Below, piece after piece: positions 26,821 through 39,575 of a stretch of DNA of 64,000 nucleotides. Position numbers and translations under genes: made by a program. The notes under the pieces were generated by a model, which was given only the letters and a program-made list of their open reading frames with translations, was not told the origin of the DNA and did not search any database. Source of the stretch: Bimastos eiseni (lineage: Eukaryota > Annelida > Clitellata > Crassiclitellata > Lumbricidae); the NCBI GenBank assembly GCA_959347315.1, contig OY365810.1, forward strand, positions 21,543,835-21,607,834, given 5' to 3'. Every line of letters begins with the position of its first letter. Positions within the stretch are counted from its first letter, which is position 1.

Positions 26821-27008
26821 CAGAGGCGCAACCAGAACATTTTCCTGGGAGCACTTGTACTGCAAATGCCAAAGGCGTGAAGCAGCGTACTAAAATCACC
26901 CCAAACCCCCACCCCAATAAGAGAAAAACTCATTGGAATTGGGTAAATTTTGTGGGTCGACTTTTTTATCCAGGGGTGATCAAGCATTCCCCTCTGGTTG
27001 CGCCTCTG
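26821..27008. mobile_element. 188-bp hAT MITE
   Basis: Perfect 16-bp terminal inverted repeats CAGAGGCGCAACCAGA / TCTGGTTGCGCCTCTG, with the CAGnGGCG start typical of hAT. Flanking octamers are CATGCGAA (26813-26820) and CGTGCGAA (27009-27016), 7 of 8 identical, as expected for an 8-bp duplication. It has no coding capacity; the open frames across it are fortuitous. Confidence 0.9.
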
Positions 27009-28044
27009 CGTGCGAAGATCGAGGCCGACACATCGTGGCATCAATGCCCATCATCAGCATCAAATCACGTCATCGACGACTGCCTGACACTCGCGCTTTT
27101 AAGAAGACGTCGACTCATTCAATCTCTGATGCTGAAGAAGAAATTATTACGCTCACTTATTAGATGACTTACACAGTATTACATGTAGGCTACATGCAGT
27201 CTCAACTACGAACGCATGTATTCCTTAAAGATGTAATGTAACGCGATGTAATCATACATGTATATAGCGCCTCTTGAAGAGTCATTCATCCGAGGCACTC
27301 ATGACCTAGCGACGAAAACCAGGATCGAACCAAATGGTCATCAAGCGATCACGGAACTTATGTAAAAGAGACGAAGGAGATCATGTCGCAAGACTCTACA
27401 GCCAGCATTGTTCTAGAATATTGGATTGATTAGAGTCAGGTTTCTGTAGATGTTCTGGTTGAGGGGATGACGTGACCTATTGCACAGCAGAGTAGAAGAA
27501 ATCTGTGGCCAGGTATGGACGAGGAGACCAGACATAGAACTTACAATAACTCAAGGCAATTACGCATAAGCGTTAGGATCTTACTATACTCAGTGCGTTT
27601 GTGCATTTCTTTCCGCATGGAGCTGGATGCGTAGGCCTGTAATGCCAAAGGTGTACATATCCTGAATCAGAGACTGACCGAAGAGTCTAGGATAGACTGC
27701 AGTTGTTAATGCGGGAATGAGTTAGTCCTGTGTACACAGCGTTGTCTAATTAAATCAACCTCTGAGCATATGAATGCATGCTTAATGGTCGTGGCCGTTT
27801 GATTTGCTACCCAACGGCATATCGTGCGTGACGAGTCATGTGCACTGAATCTGGCGCAGGTGGTAGAAGCACGTTCGTCGGTAGGTCTACCTTCCCATAT
27901 ATGCTCTGAAAGGATCGATTTCTGGTCCTATTTATATATACAATGCCGAAATGTGTAACGTTGTCTAATCGCTTGAATGGAAACATCCGAATGGTTGAAA
28001 AAAATCATTGCATCATTGCTTGATGTCAATGAAACAGCGCCATA

Positions 28045-28310
28045 TCGAGGCCACTGGGCAGTGAAGGAAGGAAGAGGGAAAGAAAGAAAGAGAAACGGGA
28101 TTAAAGGCAGGGAGAAAGATAGGAAGCAAGACAAAAGGAATTAAGTTAGAAAGGAAGAAAGGGTGGAATAATAGGAGCAAAGGAAGGAAGGAAGGAAGAC
28201 AGAAATGAGAGAACCAGCGAAGAATGGTAGAAAGAAAGATATGAAGGATGAAAGAAAGGAATGAAGAGCGGAAGAAACGATGGAACGGTAGAAGTACGAT
28301 TGTAGTGGTT
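28045..28310. repeat. GGAA/GAAA-rich purine tract
   Basis: Imperfect GAAGG, GAAAG and GGAAGGAAGG units; Ser/Phe-rich minus-strand frames come from it. Confidence 0.8.
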
Positions 28311-28514
28311 GGTTGCAGTCCCCCAACTATCAGTGGTCTGCATGGCAAGTTAGAAGGGAAACCATTGCATCACTGATGAACGCACGATTGTATTTTTTTA
28401 TTGGATGAAAAGATGGAAATAGAATTAAAGAAAGGGAGAATGGAAGGAAGGAAGAAGGATGCATAGACGAACAAAATGAAGGATGCAAGGAATGGAGAGA
28501 AGAAGGAAAGAATG

Positions 28515-28735
28515 AAAGTGCGACGGCGTGTCTGCCTTTTTATTGGTTAAATGCAGTCATGGTCGATCGGTCGCCAGTGGCAACGCACTGACTTCACACT
28601 CTGCACAATGCAGATGTTATAACATTGAGTCGATTGTCGGACGCCCTACGCGCAGCCGCGCATTCCTTAACATTCTCAGCAGAACTGAAAAGTGTTATAC
28701 ACCGACGCACAGCGCCCTCGTCTTTGTGGTTTGTT
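28515..28735 (+). repeat. Dispersed repeat family X, copy 1
   Basis: Shares TGGTCGATCGGT, CAACGCACTGACT, TTCCTTAACATTCTCAG and GTTATACACxGACxCACAG with 36984-37190. Its distal part appears at 29335-29425, separated by about 600 bp absent from copy 2. No coding motif. Confidence 0.65.
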
Positions 28736-29334
28736 AGATGCTATTTCTGACGGATGAAAGACTCAATGTCTTATAAAATAAATATATAACTATATCTTCA
28801 GTAAGAACAGTACAAAGCATACAACTTGAGTAGAGGGTTATTAAGAATTCAAGAAGCAGGTGACGAGGCCGCTGTAACAAGCACAACGATAAGCAACAAC
28901 TCTTGTGGTTACATAAGACACGAAATCGAGAGCTACGATATTATCTGAAGCCATCATAACACAATCTCTTAAGGTTTTGACAAGATGACTTTACTCATTC
29001 GAATCTGAAACTCTCAGCCAGCCTACTCCTAGATCTGTAAAGACTCCAAACACGACTCCTGTGTTTTCGGATTAAAAACTAATCGGAAACGCCCTTTTGA
29101 AGACAGTCTCGTCGCACTCCCAAGTCATTTAGCTTAGAAGCCTAGCAAGCATATTTAAGAACCGGCGTCTACTTTCAACTCTCAGCCATAGTTTATTGGT
29201 AGCGTGCATCTTGCATAATTCACACACAGGTAAAACTGTCCCCAATTGTATGCCATATGCATCGTGATAATATGCATTTATATCAGCATTATCAGGCATC
29301 ACATTAAGTAACAATTATGGATAATCTTAGGCTA

Positions 29335-29425
29335 GAAACTGATTAAAAATTTTTATATACACATTAACTGGTTGTGAACGTAATTTTTTGATAATTAGTA
29401 AAATAGTTTTCAGCGCAAGTTTGAA
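29335..29425 (+). repeat. Dispersed repeat family X, copy 1 distal part
   Basis: GAACGTAAT, GATAATTAGT, AAATAG and TTCAGCGC-AGTTTGAATT run in the same order as at 37240-37315. Confidence 0.6.
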
Positions 29426-29442
29426 TTGAACATTTATACGTT

Positions 29443-30291
29443 TGGAAGGAAGGAAGGAAGGATGGAAGGAAGGAAGGATGGATGGATGGAAGGATGGATG
29501 GATGGATGGATGGATGGAAGAAAGGAAGGATGGATGGATGGATGGATGGATGGATGGAAGAAAGGAAGGATGGAAGGAAGGAAGGATGGATGAAAGGAAG
29601 GAAGGATGGATGGATGGAAGGATGGATGGATGGATGGATGGATGGAAGAAAGGAAGGATGGATGGATGGATGGATGGATGGATGGAAGAAAGGAAGGATG
29701 GATGGATGGATGGATGGATGGATGGATGGATGGATGGATGGAAGAAAGGAAGGATGGATGGATGGATGGATGGATGGAAGGAAGAAAGGAAGGAAGGATG
29801 GATGGATGGATGGATGGATGGATGGATGGAAGGAAGAAAGGAAGGAAGGAAGGAAGGAAGGAAGGAAGGATGGATGGATGGATGGAAGGAAGGAAGGATG
29901 GATGGATGGATGGATGGATGGATGGATGGATGGATGGATGGATGGATGGATGGATGGATGGATGGGTGGAAGGAAGGAAGGATGGATGGATGGATGGATG
30001 GATGGAAGAAAGGATGGATGGATGGATGGATGGATGGATGGATGGATGGAAGGAAGGAAGGATGGATGAAAGGAAGGAAGGATGGATGGATGGATGGATG
30101 GATGGATGGATGGAAGGATGGATGGAAGGATGGATGGATGGATGGATGGATGGATGGATGGATGGATGGATGGATGGATGGATGGATGGATGGATGGATG
30201 GATGGATGGATGGATGGATGGAAGGATGGATGGAAGGACGGACGGACGGACCGACGGACTGACGGACGGAGGGATGGATGGATGGATGGAC
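29443..30291. repeat. 850-bp (GGAT)n/(GGAA)n satellite
   Basis: Blocks of GGAT alternate with short GGAAGGAAGG or GAAGAAAGGAAGG blocks, with a pure GGAT run near 30130-30220 and GGAC units at the right edge. All six frames stay open over long spans, giving artefact proteins of WMDG or HPSI type. Confidence 0.97.
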
Positions 30292-30299
30292 ATAATGTA

Positions 30300-31920
30300 T
30301 AGTATGCTTGCATGCACCATGCGTGCAAAACATACGTTCCTGTGGCTGAGTGGGTGTGTGATATTATATGTGAAATATAATATGTGTTTCTAATCCTGTT
30401 TCAACAGTGGAACATCACGATCTGACCATTCGCCTCTTTCGCTGCTGTCGTCGTCGTCAACGCCATCTTGTCTGTCTAGTCGGTCATTTCACAAGCGAAG
30501 CGTATCGACCTGTGTAGATGGCCATAGGATCATTGCAGTTGGACCTAGTCACGATATTGCCCGTGATTAGCCGTAAAATGGGCGTTAATTCCCAGACTAA
30601 TGGGACATTAGATTGTCGCTAGGATTTGCCGTGTTCCACTCGTTCGTCATGGTGCATGGCCATCTCAGTGTGTTGCATTGCAGCAGCCAATAGCACGTCC
30701 TGGAAGCAACTTATGTGAAGCTGAGTCGCTATAGTTCCAGTTTACACCCACATCATAAAATTTTACGCATTATATGCATAGTTGTCTGCATTGCCACATA
30801 GCTTCACTAAACAAGTGAAACATGAGAGGTACAGATCTCGAGCGACTGAAGCAATTCATGTGCAACCAACATAATAGTGGTTTTCTGTTTGCTACCTGAT
30901 TCGTTGCACACGAAGCCATTAAAATTGGCGATTTGTAGTTGAGTTAAACAATCCTTAAAATGAAACCGATTTGTGGATATTCGTTGCTGGTGTCCTATTC
31001 CTTGATTCAGTATACAAAAAACTTTGTAATCGGCCTTTACTTAGATGCAAGGTTTAGGCCTACGTGCTTATAGACCCCAAGGACGACGCATGTGAACTGA
31101 ACGACGGAGAGGAATAATAATATTATAGTAAAAGACTTCACGGCGAAGCGGTCTATGAATCGACTCACGTAGAAAGCTGGTTGGCTGGAACCTAATTTAT
31201 CTGTTGTTGTTCTATCTCTTGGCCATTGTCTATATGCGCTGATAATGAAAACTAAAAGCGCAGACAGCAGAAGGCAGCAGTCGAATCAAGCGAAGGAGTA
31301 TTTGTTTCTATAGTATTTGCCATCCATCGCAGTCACACAATCGAAGAGGAGCCTCCAAGTGTATGTTGACATCCAGGCCACTTGGGATGAAGTCGGTGGC
31401 TGGAGGAAGCCCGGCAGGGAGGGACTCGGCCCCCGACGGACTGTGTTAGCAGCCTCATAACCTCTTCTGGGAGCTGCAACTCGACGCCTATAACATGTGC
31501 CGCTCCATATATTCCCCTCTCCGTTTCCACTCTATGTTATTAGAGAGACAGAGACTATGCCTATGTTGTTAAACATAGGCCATATATGCTGCAGTCTGCT
31601 TCATGTATGTACAGCTACAAACCTGTCATCACTTCGTGCCAGCCCATAAATTTTCGAATTTTATCAACATTTTTGCGGTGCGCAACACGTTCCGGAATAA
31701 AATTGAGGATATTATTATGTGCCGCCGCGTTCTGTTGATTGTCTGATCGTGCTGAATGTTCGGCCAATGTCTGGCGGTTCTGTTTTTTTCGTTTCATCGA
31801 CGCCAATTATTATCCTGCTTTCGAGCATAAAAGCAAATGAGGAGACGCTCGTGAGATTATGTGCTCATCGTCGACCTCTGGCAATGGAACATCGTCTGAC
31901 TAAAAGTTGAGCTTATGCAA
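30300..31920. other. No recognisable gene
   Basis: Mostly unique-looking sequence without conserved frames. Confidence 0.45.
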
Positions 31921-31927
31921 TGCCGTT

Positions 31928-32050
31928 CTGCATGGTCACTTCTGATGGTCACTTCTGATGGTCACTTCTGCATGGTCACTTTTGCATGGTCACTTCTGAT
32001 GGTCACTTCTGCATGGTCACTTCTGCATGGTCACTTCTGATGGTCACTTC
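31928..32050. repeat. 14/16-bp minisatellite
   Basis: Alternating units TGGTCACTTCTGA and TGGTCACTTCTGCA, about eight copies; the two lengths mix in an A-B-A-B-B pattern. Confidence 0.92.
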
Positions 32051-33019
32051 TTCTTCGTTGTAAATTTCTTGGTTGTTGGGGCTTTGCATAATATTCACAT
32101 ATACTGCTCATAACAATATACTGTATAATGACTTAAGAACAGATTGGAACAAACCTGCCACATCGAGTGATTTTGACTAAGCACCTACTTATAAGCGCTG
32201 CCTTCAACAGCTACGTTTTCTAAAACACAAATTTCTTCTACAATTCTCTAATTGCTTACTTAATACACTGAGGCGTATTTAAAAACATGCATGCCTACAT
32301 GAACACAGTATCCAATAGTAATTACATGTATGTCGCTATTTGCATTAATCTTCTAGTTGAATTTTTTTTGCTCTTAAATATCTAAAACGTTACATTTTAG
32401 TTAGACGACCTGAACTTGATCTTCTTGCTACATTTGTATTAATAACAACATTTGCGCTGTATTATCCAATAAGGAGAACTTCAGGTCTGCCTTTTGCAAC
32501 CTATGGCGCAGATATTGCATACTGTTTTTTTATGATGTCTGAACTGGCTGCAGTAAATGAACGAACAAAACAGACGAATAAATAAGAGAGGTCTCCGATT
32601 ACCACTGACATGATTATACACATAAACATCACCATTATGGGTAACGTGTTTATATGACGCCCTGAGTGCACACGAGTTTTTATTTGATTTGATCGGCTTG
32701 CAAGAAGTAAAACGTTAACAGCGGCATATGATATACAGACTGGAAGACGTTGTTAACTGATGCGGCTGATCGGTTCGTTCGACGCTTCATATCTAAAACA
32801 GCCACTGGCAGTTAACGCATATAATTATACATTACATTTGATCATCGCTCTGCATTCGGGCCATAATTTTTTTATTCACCTCCCTTGCGGCCATCGTCAG
32901 TGGCGGTTTTAGGTTTCACACCTGACAAGCACAGGGGAGGAGAGGTCAAGGACTTGAAAGAAGTCAGTTTGGTGCTTGGATCAGTGTTATAAGAAATCCA
33001 AAAAGACATGTGTCTTGGC

Positions 33020-33780
33020 CAGAGTTTCCATGGACTCAATTTTCATGACCCGACCCGACCATTAAAAATAGACCCGACCCCATCCGACCCGACTTTGGTG
33101 CTAATTTTACTAAATTATTTGTCGTCGAAATCTAATGTCGCAAAAGCGCAGCACAGTCAGACCGCCATATCAATCAATCAGTCAATCAAAAATACCTGAT
33201 ATAACGCCCCTTCAAGATAGCTACTCAGAGACGCATAATATTGATTTGCGAGGACGTATCAGAAAAGAGACCATTCGTTTATTCCTTTTATTTGAGCCTA
33301 AATGTGCTTTCTCCATAAATATATGCAAAAAAGAATTCCGGATATTAATATTGGATACGCATGTCCCTGCGTTGCCTCCTCAGCTAACTCACACGTTTGT
33401 AATAAATGCCCTGACCTTTCATTTTTTCATAAATTCATGAGTAATTGTTCCATACGGTAGCTTGAGCCGAAATCGGTGTAAAAAGGAACAAATCCAGTGT
33501 TGCCCTGCGTTTTTACGCTAATTCCTTCGACATATTCATTTTATTTGATTGTAACTGATTAACATTGTTAACATTGTGGAAATCACTGAGTTGAAAATTA
33601 ATCTCTGCGAACAATTGGTGGGTTGAAATGGGTCCGGGTTTGGAACCAGACCCAAATCGAACCGTCAGGATCTTGACCGAATCCGACCTGCCTAATCTAC
33701 AGATATTCGTGACCCGATCCGATCCGGCCCGACATGACACGCGGGTCCACCCGACCCGTGAACAACTCTGTTCTTCGCTA
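33020..33780. mobile_element. Possible element with GACCCG-rich ends
   Basis: Left: GACTCAATTTTCATGACCCG followed by repeated CCCGAC. Right (33630-33770): more GACCC, CCGAC and CGGGTC. The left part recurs inverted at 50165-50305. Ends cannot be placed exactly. Confidence 0.45.
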
Positions 33781-34693
33781 TTAAAGATTGTAAACCTCTG
33801 GCACATTCAAGCTTTCATCGTTTTTTCAAAGATCAACTGCCGTTTTCCGTCTAAGTGCATCATGGTAAGAGAATCATCTAACTAGCTCGGATATGATGCG
33901 ATCTATGTATAGTGATTAATCTTTCCTAATAATATGAAACCCACCAACTATAAGGGAGGTCCATCATCGACATTTTTTTTTAAATGATCTTGTTTCATAC
34001 GTTTTATGTTTTACGAAAATAGCGAATAGCGAGCAGGCCTAGTGGCTTGTCTCGCCAGATACATGTATTGATTCTAGATTTGTAGATATTCGATGATGGG
34101 CTACCTCTGGATAAAATACAGTAACGGAGGAATTATATTTATTAATTCCTTTGGCTCCTAAATAATATGTCTTTGTGCCTATATTCATTATTCATACCAG
34201 TGTAAATAAAAATATAATGTAGCCACTGGATGATATATAAATCGCATATTAGATTATATTTCCTAAACGCGGTCACTCTGTCCACTTCGACGCGACGTCT
34301 CAACAGTTTCATCAACAGCAGGATTGAAACGGCGACTGGGACACGTTGCTATGGCAACAATGGGTCATTGCCACAATTCTTACTTTGCACCTCTACCTTG
34401 GGGAACTGTGAGTGTCTATAAATAAATATGTTTTGCCCGCATTTCTCTTGAAAGAGGCAAAAAGAGACAGTTAAATATTTAACAAGGTCTTACAAGTGAA
34501 CACGCGAGGAGTGGCGCTGAACAGATGCATCACGTGTCATCAGAATATCACAAAAACATGTGTAAAAATAGGAAAAATTTATAGTCGACCAGAAACAATA
34601 AGTTATCCAACTCTTCTCTAAGAAGTTCGCCCCTAATGGCAATACCCTCTAAACAATCCAGAAATCGTTAGCTTCCTAAACAGAGCTACGGTC

Positions 34694-34756
34694 AAATTCA
34701 ATTTATCCACCTAACACCATCATAATATGAATGTCTTAGGTGGATAAATTGAATTT
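34694..34756. repeat. Perfect 21-bp hairpin
   Basis: Arms 34694-34714 and 34736-34756 are exact reverse complements (AAATTCAATTTATCCACCTA plus A). The loop is 21 bases. Confidence 0.93.
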
Positions 34757-34775
34757 TATTTTACCATTGGCCTAA

Positions 34776-34833
34776 TAGACTATACACGAACTAATGTCAA
34801 GCCCTAGACTATACACGAACTAATGTCAAGCCC
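34776..34833. repeat. Tandem duplication of about 29 bp
   Basis: GACTATACACGAACTAATGT with CAAGCCC occurs twice in a row, exact over the shared part. Confidence 0.92.
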
Positions 34834-35257
34834 ACCTGGAAAAAATTTCAACAATTAACCTTAACAATGACAGCGCATCTAATCTATTTTAACGGTTGAA
34901 TAAAGGACTCATACGTGCGCTTTTGTTATTGGCAAATATCGTTCAACAAAAGACTGCTGCATCCGGCGACTCATGGCGTCTGTTCCATCGATAAGGATAG
35001 AAATAATTAGATTTCTGAACATCTTCATTCATCTCATCCCCAACCGTAATATATTTATTTTGGGTGTCTTTGCGTTTGTATCGATTAGTCACTGATCCAA
35101 CCAGAGACTTATTGAAGCAACTTTGGATCCACCCATAAAACGTTCATAAATGTCATTGTCATATCTTACCGTCTAACTAGCTGAAACATTTCCTAAAACT
35201 TCTGGAATTTTGGTTGAGTCCATCAATCGTTGCCCCGTTTCCCTTTGTCCTCTTTAA

Positions 35258-35566
35258 ATATATTTTGGATAACAGAGAGCATAAAAGTATCATCAGCATT
35301 TACCATATTGTCAATCCTTGCTTTAGTCAATTTTGTTTAGTATTGGCTCCACTAATCATTTTAACTACAGTATCTAAATTTCCACCCAAAGTCCTTTACA
35401 CTTTGTCTTTGTATTCGTAGAATTTTGAAGTCTGCAAAAATTTGAGTGTTGTTGAAATCGGCAAACAGTGTCGTGTATTTTTCACAGATATTGTCTCCTT
35501 CTAAGAGCAAAAAATGCTAGGCCTTGTTTATTTAAATTGATTTACATGAAAATGGAAAATGGCGGC
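35258..35566 (+). repeat. Dispersed repeat family Y, copy 1
   Basis: About 310 bp matching 47962-48262 in reverse orientation: TATTTTGGATAACAGAGAGC, TCATCAGCATTTACCAT, CCACCCAAAGTCCTTTACAC and GAGCAAAAAATGCTAGGCC are nearly identical. Confidence 0.85.
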
Positions 35567-35636
35567 TTTAGGCCTAAAAGCAACAGCAGCATTGGTCGCT
35601 GCGAATATTATTCAAACTATATTTGTATTATCCGAT

Positions 35637-35654
35637 ATTAATAATAATAATAGC

Positions 35655-35706
<52 letters not shown>

Positions 35707-35785
35707 TCAACAACAATAATAATAACAATAATAATAATAATAAAAGTAATAATAATAGTAACAACAATAATAATAATTATATCCG
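35637..35785. repeat. (AAT)n microsatellite
   Basis: About 45 AAT/AAC triplets with few interruptions; gives a poly-Asn frame. Confidence 0.95.
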
Positions 35786-35879
35786 TTTAATTTCAAACTG
35801 ACAAACCGAAGTACAGTATATGAACGAATGATGACGAGTTATTACAGAAGTAGAATTTAACCGTCGGCAACCAGGCAGT

Positions 35880-36040
35880 ACGCCCATTACGCTATACGTC
35901 TTCATTTTTTTTAGCAAACGACGCCTAGCGAAGGAAGGAAAAGAAGTCAACCCTAGGGGAATAGACCATGATATGGGTATCTAACTCGATTCCTCGGCTC
36001 TGCGTCCCAGTGTTTTGACCACTACTCTACGCCCCCGCCT
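35880..36040 (-). mobile_element. tRNA-like SINE, minus strand
   Basis: Reverse complement reads GGCGTAGAGTAGTGGTCAAA (A-box region) and GGAATCGAGTTAGATACCC (B-box region) about 35 bp apart. Confidence 0.5.
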
Positions 36041-36983
36041 CCCCCCTCCGATATAACGCAGAGTTTCGCTCAGAGGATGGATGGGTTGAGATAACCAATC
36101 GTCGAGTCCTAACTACAAGTCACATGGATCAGAAGATTTACTCTTTAGCTTTGCGTTGACAATGACTTCTATGTTCTGAGAATAGGCATTAATGATTTTC
36201 ATGAATGATGAATGATGATTTTAGACCAGACAACTGCGGATCTGCTGAATTTGCATATCTTTATAATTTACAATTTCTTTTCTTAACAAATCTTAGACAA
36301 GACAGTATTCCACGTTATTGTACTCTCGGCCACGCAGCGATGCCCATATATTTGTTGGTTGGTGCGCCTCCTCCGCCACCGCCGCCGACCAGCACTGACC
36401 TGAGCGTCGCCGTCGACAATATGAAGTCGGCGCATGGCTCTAGTATCATCTGAGTCTTCAAGGCGTCTGAAGTTAGCAAAGAATTATTTTACAATTGATA
36501 TATTATTAACACAGAAATTTGACAAAGAGAATCAAAACGCATCCACGTCTACTCGGAGGTGATTAGGGGACTACCAGTGAGGAAGGGAACTTAGAAAATA
36601 TGAGACCATAAGTTATTGGTTGTATGTGATGCCTTTAGTATACTCTCGTCGTTAACAACCTAACACTTTGGCTTCTCAGTCGCATTTTCTGCAATTTCAT
36701 GGTTAAAGTGTAAAACACTTAAGTAGACGCTGGATTGATGAAAAAATGCCGTTCAGTCCAAACCTAAATTCTGCTTCTATTCGGAAATATGATGTTTTAA
36801 ACATTAAAAATCATTTAAAATGTTTGTTGAGATGTCAATTATAAATAACCAAAAGTTAATGAATCAGCTTGTTACGTAAATAAGCTGTGACAATTTCTTG
36901 ATCTAGTGTCACGAAGAGACATAGGAATTGCCAGCCCTGTGCATATTGGACCTTGAGATATGGACATCCTTTCGATCGATGGA

Positions 36984-37315
36984 CCGGAAACCGAAAGACA
37001 TGTCTGCTTTGTCAGGTCCACATGTCACGCAGTCACGGTCGATCGGTTATCGATTGCAACACACTGACTGCCCTCTGTTCTTCTCCATTGAGATGTATTT
37101 ACATTGAACCTTTTCGGCTGACATTTCATAACATTCTCAGTTGAAGCAAAGTATTATACACAGACACACAGATAATTTGTCTTTGTGATCAATATCTGGC
37201 GTAGAAATTGATTGTATATTTAAATATAAATACTCTGAGTTTGAACGTAATACGGGGATAATTAGTTAATTGTTAAATAGCTTCCAGCGCCAGTTTGAAT
37301 TAGACGTAGTGTTGT
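36984..37315 (+). repeat. Dispersed repeat family X, copy 2 (continuous)
   Basis: Contains both parts seen at 28515-28735 and 29335-29425 without the 600-bp gap. Confidence 0.65.
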
Positions 37316-37784
37316 TAGCTATTTATAGCACGGGTTGATCACGCACAAGCGGTTAGGCAGGTGTGAAGTGATCACGTGTTCTGCTAGCCGGATGCGTCTG
37401 CAGGTGTTTGGCGGTCATGCATCGAGTGCTTGCAGAATTGATATGACGTCAACTGACGAGCAATTAGGCCTATCACTTGGGCAATCGCAATGGAAACTGT
37501 AACGCCTGCGTTGTGATGAAGCGCCGGGTTTTGGAGAAACCCACATTTGAAAAAGAGCGAACAATTTCACGTTTATGTATCCAATGAATCAGTTGGACGT
37601 TATATAGCGCCATTGCACGCTCCATACAAGTAGGCTAGTCGCTAAGCACAAGCAAATTAAGTAGCAAAGTAATACGGCACACTAAGACAATGGGCTAATG
37701 CTGCCAATCTTCGCCATCCAGAGGCGCGTTTACAGAAAACGTAGCCCTATGCGCAAACATTTTTGGGGCCCTTCTGAATTTACA

Positions 37785-37900
37785 CTGAATCTGAGGGTCC
37801 ATCTATAAATGACGTCACGCGCCTATTGTAGGGGTCTTCATCTGTGACGATTTGTGACGAAGGGGAGGGTAGTCTGAGATATGTGACGTAGTGTCATCAT
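37785..37900. mobile_element. One end of the TA-flanked MITE family
   Basis: GGGTCCATCTATAAATGACG and TCACGCGCC resemble the terminus of the element at 48920-49422 (GGGGCCGTCCATATGTGACG). The other end is not found. Confidence 0.45.
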
Positions 37901-38189
37901 ATCAAATATCGAAATACGTAACTTTATTTTAAAATTTCACTCAATTGAACAGTGAGCCAACTTCTGGGAGAGAAGATCTAGTATCATGACACGCAGCCTT
38001 CGCTTTTACCAACACACAGCTAACCGAGCTGATATTGATATCGACATTAATAAAGCAATTATGAGTTACCACAACACTCTTGTCATGTGAAGGGGATTTG
38101 GGGCTACCTGAGATGTCATTTTGTGAATGCTTAACTGCATAAATAGAGAATATATTATATTTAAAATAATTCAAACATCAGACATGCTG

Positions 38190-38410
38190 TTTTTATTAAC
38201 AGTTTTTATTCATTCGGAGGTCCCTGAGAGGTTATTTTGTATGAAATGCTACATTGTATTTAATGTTTTCATTTGGGGACCCACGAGAATGGCGCCGAGA
38301 TGTTATTTTGTATGAAAAATAGGTTCATTCATTTGGGGGCCCCTGAGATGTTACATTGTATTTAATGTTTTCATTCATTTGTGAGCACTTGATATGTTAT
38401 TTTGTATTTA
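38190..38410. repeat. Diverged tandem repeat, unit about 50-65 bp
   Basis: Repeated blocks of CATTTGGGG-CCC-GAGA, TGTTATTTTGTAT and GTATTTAATGTTTTCATT, about four copies. Confidence 0.75.
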
Positions 38411-39066
38411 ATGTTCTCCCTGTCGACGGTGAAGATAGGAACGACCTTAGAGAAGAAGAAGAATGTTCGAGATGGCGACGATCGCTGAGCGTCGTTGAGT
38501 GGTGCGCTTAGAGAGAGGTCAACGCCCAGCGGCCCCATTGTCGTCTCCAGAAAGCACTCCATCTGTGTCCCATTGTTTGTCTATTTCTGTCGCTAACCAC
38601 CTGCAACTGCGTTCATCGATTCCTAAAATGGATCTGAGATTTTCTCAACCATAGCTTTCTTCATAGCATGCATACTACAAGCGCAGATGGAGATTTAAAG
38701 CGGCGCTATAAAACTGTCTACGTCGACAGCTTGCATTCAGTGGTGCGTGAGTCGCACGCTACAAAGGATGCTAATGGTGCTGACGATCGTAATGCGGCTG
38801 CTGAGACAAATGACAATGACAGTCGTCAGTCTCCTGTTGCGGAGGAGGGCTGAGACAAGCAGACACTGTGAGTCTGCTTCCGCATCGTTGTAGGAATCTT
38901 TGTCCCTGCTTTTATTTATTAGTTTACGAATCAGGAGCTTCAAACGCCTCAAATGCGCTTCTGACCATTCGATGAATGTATGCGTTCATGTGTGCATGCG
39001 TGTGTATGCATGTATTTGTGTACATATTAGTATGTATGTATATTATATAAATATATATTTATGTAG

Positions 39067-39235
39067 TACTAGCTGGGGCATCAGGTGCCCGATATAAAGA
39101 CAGGGTTTTGGCCCTCTACTCGGTGTCCAAGGTGTTCCCCAAACGAGCGGCGAAGGTTTCGAGTGAATAGCTCTAAAAGCGTACAAATGCATGAACGGAG
39201 AGACAGACACATAGGCCTACACAGAATCTAGATAT
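39067..39235 (+). mobile_element. Retroelement 3' end, copy A
   Basis: CCCTCTACTCGGTGTCC, AGGTGTTCCCC, AAGGTTTCGAGT and GACAGACACA recur in order at 39430-39545. Confidence 0.6.
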
Positions 39236-39359
39236 ACATGTAAATAAATAGTTTTTATAGTACATAACCACTTGACCGCTTGCGCAAACGATACTGTATA
39301 CCTGAGACGTGTACGATATGTCGCTGGTGACACGATCCCGGCGAATAAAAAGGAAACTA

Positions 39360-39575
39360 TGCTTTTACGGGTGTGTGAGAGGTGCGCCGTACGTTTTTGG
39401 CCCTGGAGACCAGAAAGAGGACGGCTTCGGGTTTAGTAATCCCTCTACTGCGTGTCCCAGGTGTTCCCCGAGCCAACGCTAATGGCAAAGGTTTCGAGTC
39501 ATAGCTGTAAAACTGTGTCAATGCATCGCCGGACAGAATGACACACAGAAAGTCTTCTTTATTTATAAGATGTAT
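39360..39575 (+). mobile_element. Retroelement 3' end, copy B
   Basis: Same sequence as copy A plus AAAGTCTTCTTTATTTATAA, a tail typical of RTE-type 3' ends. The two copies are in tandem. Confidence 0.6.

Noticed and set aside
26661..27167. Open frames of 117 and 127 codons on opposite strands
   Set aside because: They overlap each other and run through the 188-bp hAT MITE; no conserved motif.
29327..30393. Long open frames (up to 333 codons) on both strands
   Set aside because: They are direct readings of the GGAT/GGAA satellite, made of WMDG or HPSI repeats.
32899..32915. hAT-like start CAGTGGCGGTTTTAGG
   Set aside because: No partner end or target duplication within a reasonable distance.
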